Shown here: in pieces, positions 13,449 to 15,095 of the stretch | Position numbering within the stretch: position 1 is the first letter of the stretch | How the letters are laid out: each line of letters starts with the position of its first letter | From: Gaiellasilicea sp046594445 | GTDB taxonomy: Bacteria; Actinomycetota; Thermoleophilia; Gaiellales; Gaiellaceae | Assembly: GCA_046594445.1 (NCBI GenBank) | Contig: JBKJSM010000137.1 | Location: forward strand, 1-15,095 | Direction: 5' to 3' | DNA length: 15,095 nt | Made by a program: the position numbers and the translations under genes | Notes under the pieces: model-generated | What the model was told of the DNA's origin: nothing | What the model saw: the letters and a program-made list of their open reading frames with translations, nothing else | Databases searched by the model: none

Positions 13449-14491
13449 CGTTTCCCGAGCTGGGCGACGCGGAGCTCGCCGAGGTGCGCGCCGTGCTCGA
13501 GTCGGGTGCGCTGACAATGGGGCCGAAGGTGGCGGAGCTCGAGGAGCTCGTCGCCGCTGCGTGCGGGGTCGAGCACGCCGTTGCCGTCTCCAACGGCACG
13601 GCCGCGCTTCACCTGGCGGTGCTGGCACTCGGGATCGGCGAGGGCGATGAGGTGATCGTCCCCGCCTACACGTTCCCCGCTACCGCGAGCGTCGTCCGTC
13701 TGGCCGGCGCGACACCCGTGCTCGTCGACGTCGATCCCGCCACGTTCAACCTCGATGTCGCCAAGGTCTACGAGGCCGTCACGCCGCGGACGAGGGCCGT
13801 CCTCGCCGTCCACCTATTCGGCCGCCCGCTCGACTGGGAGGCGCTTCAAAGTGCGGTGCCGCCCGAGGTGCTCCTGCTCGAGGATGCGGCGGGCGCGCTC
13901 GCCGCGAAGTGGCGCGGCATGCCCTGCGGCGGCCTCGGCACGCTCGGCTGCCTCTCCTTCCACCCGCGCAAGATCGTCACGACGGGCGAGGGCGGCGCGG
14001 TGACGACCAACGACCCCGACATCGCCGCCGCGATCCGCCGGCTGCGCAACCATGGCCTCGACCCGGCCGCGGACATCGCCGAGCCCTCGACGAACTACCG
14101 GCTCGCCGACATTCTCTGCGCGGTCGGGATCCCCCAGCTGCGGCGGCTCGACGAGCTGCTCGCGGAGCGCACCAGGGTCGCCGAGGGCTACGCGAAGCGG
14201 CTGGCGGGTGTCGTCGACCTTCCGGCCGCGGACGAGGGGGACACGCATGGCTGGCAGGCGTATGTGATCCGGCTCGACCGTCGCCGCGAGGCGATGGAGA
14301 CGCTGCGGGCCGAGGGGATCGAGGTGCAGATTGGGACCTATGCACTGCACCACCTGAGCGCCTACCGCGATCACGGCCCCTTCCCGGGCGCCGACGAGGC
14401 CTTCGAGCGCGCCCTCGCGCTGCCGCTCCACGCGCGGCTGACCGAGGCGGATCTCGACCGCGTCGCCGAGGGAATCCGACGCTTCGCTTGA
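13412..14491 (+). CDS. DegT/DnrJ/EryC1-type PLP-dependent sugar aminotransferase
   Basis: 359-aa enzyme that transfers an amino group, usually from glutamate, to a keto-sugar nucleotide. Motifs: SNGTAALHLAV (60-70) for PLP phosphate binding, PAYTFPATASV (84-94), E157-D158-AAGA with Asp contacting the PLP ring nitrogen, and SFHPRKIVTTGEGG (182-195) with Schiff-base Lys187. Length is normal (360-400). The only start that keeps the conserved N-terminus is GTG 13412, which lies 37 bases inside the preceding gene in another frame; the next GTGs would remove the first helix. The pairing with the SDR enzyme directly upstream suggests that the SDR makes a keto-sugar nucleotide and this enzyme aminates it. 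Its stop codon overlaps the -35 box of the TetR gene. Confidence 0.92.
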   Translation: MVSREDTEPVRLAFPELGDAELAEVRAVLESGALTMGPKVAELEELVAAACGVEHAVAVSNGTAALHLAVLALGIGEGDEVIVPAYTFPATASVVRLAGATPVLVDVDPATFNLDVAKVYEAVTPRTRAVLAVHLFGRPLDWEALQSAVPPEVLLLEDAAGALAAKWRGMPCGGLGTLGCLSFHPRKIVTTGEGGAVTTNDPDIAAAIRRLRNHGLDPAADIAEPSTNYRLADILCAVGIPQLRRLDELLAERTRVAEGYAKRLAGVVDLPAADEGDTHGWQAYVIRLDRRREAMETLRAEGIEVQIGTYALHHLSAYRDHGPFPGADEAFERALALPLHARLTEADLDRVAEGIRRFA

Positions 14492-14517
14492 CGCGCGGCT
14501 CCTTGTAAGGGAATACT
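14488..14517 (+). promoter_or_regulatory. Promoter of the TetR gene, leaderless type
   Basis: TTGACG (14488-14493), 18-base spacer and AATACT (14512-14517) form a good sigma70-like pair. Only 8 bases separate the -10 from ATG 14526, so the transcript would begin at or next to the ATG. The only purine-rich stretch (AAGG 14507-14510) is 15 bases away, too far to be a ribosome binding site, which also argues for leaderless translation. The -35 overlaps the aminotransferase stop codon. Confidence 0.55.
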
Positions 14518-14522
14518 CACAA
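14503..14522. promoter_or_regulatory. Inverted repeat, probable TetR operator
   Basis: TTGTAAG (14503-14509), 6-base centre, CTCACAA (14516-14522): two 7-base arms that are complementary except at one position. A ~20-bp dyad with this design is typical for TetR-family operators. It covers the promoter spacer and -10 box just before the regulator gene, so binding would shut off its own transcription (autoregulation, inference). Confidence 0.55.
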
Positions 14523-14525
14523 ACT

Positions 14526-15071
14526 ATGAGTACGACGACGACCAGGCAGACCGCCGACGAGCGGCGCGAAGCGCTCCTCACCGCCGCGCGTCGCGAGTTC
14601 TCGCGCAAGGGCCTCCACGGCGCCTCCACGGACACGATCGCGAAGGCTGCCGGCATCTCGCAGCCGTATCTCTTCCGCCTCTTCGGAACGAAGAAGGAGC
14701 TCTACCTCGCCACGACCGCGCGCGCGATGGAAGAGACCTACCAGGCGTTCGAGTCCGCATCCCGCGGCAAGCACGGCCAGGAGGCCCTACACGCGATGGG
14801 TGAGGCCTACTCAGGGTTGATCGAGGATCGAGAACGGCTGCAGCTGATGCTCCAGTGCTTCGCCGGCTGTGAGGATGCGGACGTTCGAGAGGCCGCGCGA
14901 CGGGTCTGGCGCGACCTCGTCGAGCTGATCGAGCGCGTCTCGGGCGAGCCGCCGGAGGTCGTCAGCACCTTCATCGCCAAGGGGATGCTGCTGAACGTGA
15001 TGAACGCGATGCAGCTCTTCGACGACCCCACGCCGTGGGGCGACCGCCTGATCGCAGGTTGCACGGATTAG
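14526..15071 (+). CDS. TetR-family transcriptional regulator
   Basis: 181-aa repressor-type DNA-binding protein. N-terminal TetR domain: RREALLTAARREFSRKGLHG (13-32), helix-turn-helix ASTDTIAKAAGISQPYLFRLF (33-53), then GTKKELYLAT (54-63). The C-terminal ~110 residues are helical ligand-binding/dimer sequence, with QLMLQCFAGCEDADVREAARRVW around 105-127, and give no hint of the ligand. Length is slightly short but complete. ATG 14526 follows a strong promoter and an inverted repeat, so it is probably autoregulated. No gene that it could share a divergent promoter with lies in the window; TetR regulators of this kind are often followed by an efflux pump, which would lie past the right edge (inference). 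Confidence 0.93.
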   Translation: MSTTTTRQTADERREALLTAARREFSRKGLHGASTDTIAKAAGISQPYLFRLFGTKKELYLATTARAMEETYQAFESASRGKHGQEALHAMGEAYSGLIEDRERLQLMLQCFAGCEDADVREAARRVWRDLVELIERVSGEPPEVVSTFIAKGMLLNVMNAMQLFDDPTPWGDRLIAGCTD

Positions 15072-15095
15072 AGTGTTTTTTGCGTTCACAAGAAA
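15072..15095. other. Start of the intergenic region after the TetR gene
   Basis: 24 AT-richer bases with a run of six T (15076-15081) and TTCACAA (15085-15091). The latter is one base different from the right arm of the operator before the TetR gene. No hairpin precedes the T-run and no gene starts before the edge. Confidence 0.3.

Noticed and set aside
15076..15081. Run of six T after the TetR gene as a terminator
   Set aside because: No stable GC-rich hairpin directly before it.
15085..15091. Second TetR operator after the regulator gene
   Set aside because: Only one arm (TTCACAA) is seen; the expected partner arm 13 bases to the left does not match. The right side is cut by the window edge, so not called as a site.

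Overview
The window is uniformly high-GC DNA, densely packed with genes and using many GTG starts, with short start/stop overlaps between neighbours. Codon bias and gene content (a Streptomyces subtilisin inhibitor-type protein, GT4 and ATP-grasp glycan genes) suggest a high-GC actinobacterium-like genome. A deep-branching Thermoleophilia-type lineage (Gaiellales/Solirubrobacterales) is my best guess, but it is an inference from style and cannot be proved here. No rRNA, tRNA, CRISPR, insertion sequence or phage gene is visible, and no gap longer than 300 bases lacks a gene.

Region 1 (1-5739, + strand) is a metal-homeostasis operon. It begins with the last codons of a gene that lies off the window and may be a multicopper oxidase. 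A ZIP transporter with an extra extracytoplasmic domain follows. Next comes a complete TroABCD/MntABC-type ABC importer: a lipoprotein binding protein, an ATPase, and two permeases that both carry a winged-helix-like cytoplasmic tail. The last gene is a short CDF exporter with a His-rich N-terminus, a Zn-type HD/HD metal site and no C-terminal domain. The genes overlap or are separated by at most 21 bases, so importers and an exporter of divalent metal appear to be co-transcribed.

Region 2 (12450 down to 5702, - strand) is a second long operon. Reading in its own direction it encodes: a secreted subtilisin-inhibitor-like protein, an ATP-grasp ligase (amino-acid-ligase/PurK-like), a SAM methyltransferase, a NodB/polysaccharide-deacetylase-like protein, a second unrelated ATP-grasp enzyme (CarB-like), a 36-codon mini-ORF that looks like a glycosyltransferase N-terminus remnant, a GT4 glycosyltransferase, a NIPSNAP protein and a Wzx-type flippase. 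Seven of these junctions have stop and start overlapping or within 6 bases. The logic is that of a surface glycan or glycoconjugate pathway with two carboxylate-amine (or similar) ligation steps, made inside the cell and flipped outward. The last gene ends inside the 3' end of the CDF gene (38 bp antisense overlap).

Region 3 (12477-14491, + strand) is divergent from region 2, with only about 26 bases between the start codons and apparently overlapping promoters. It encodes an extended-SDR nucleotide-sugar enzyme and a DegT/DnrJ/EryC1 PLP aminotransferase, overlapping by 37 bases. This pair commonly makes nucleotide-activated amino sugars and could supply the donor for the glycosyltransferase in region 2.

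Region 4 (14488-15071, + strand) is a TetR-family regulator with its own promoter and a clear inverted repeat over the -10 box, directly before an apparently leaderless ATG. Its target probably lies beyond the right edge of the window.
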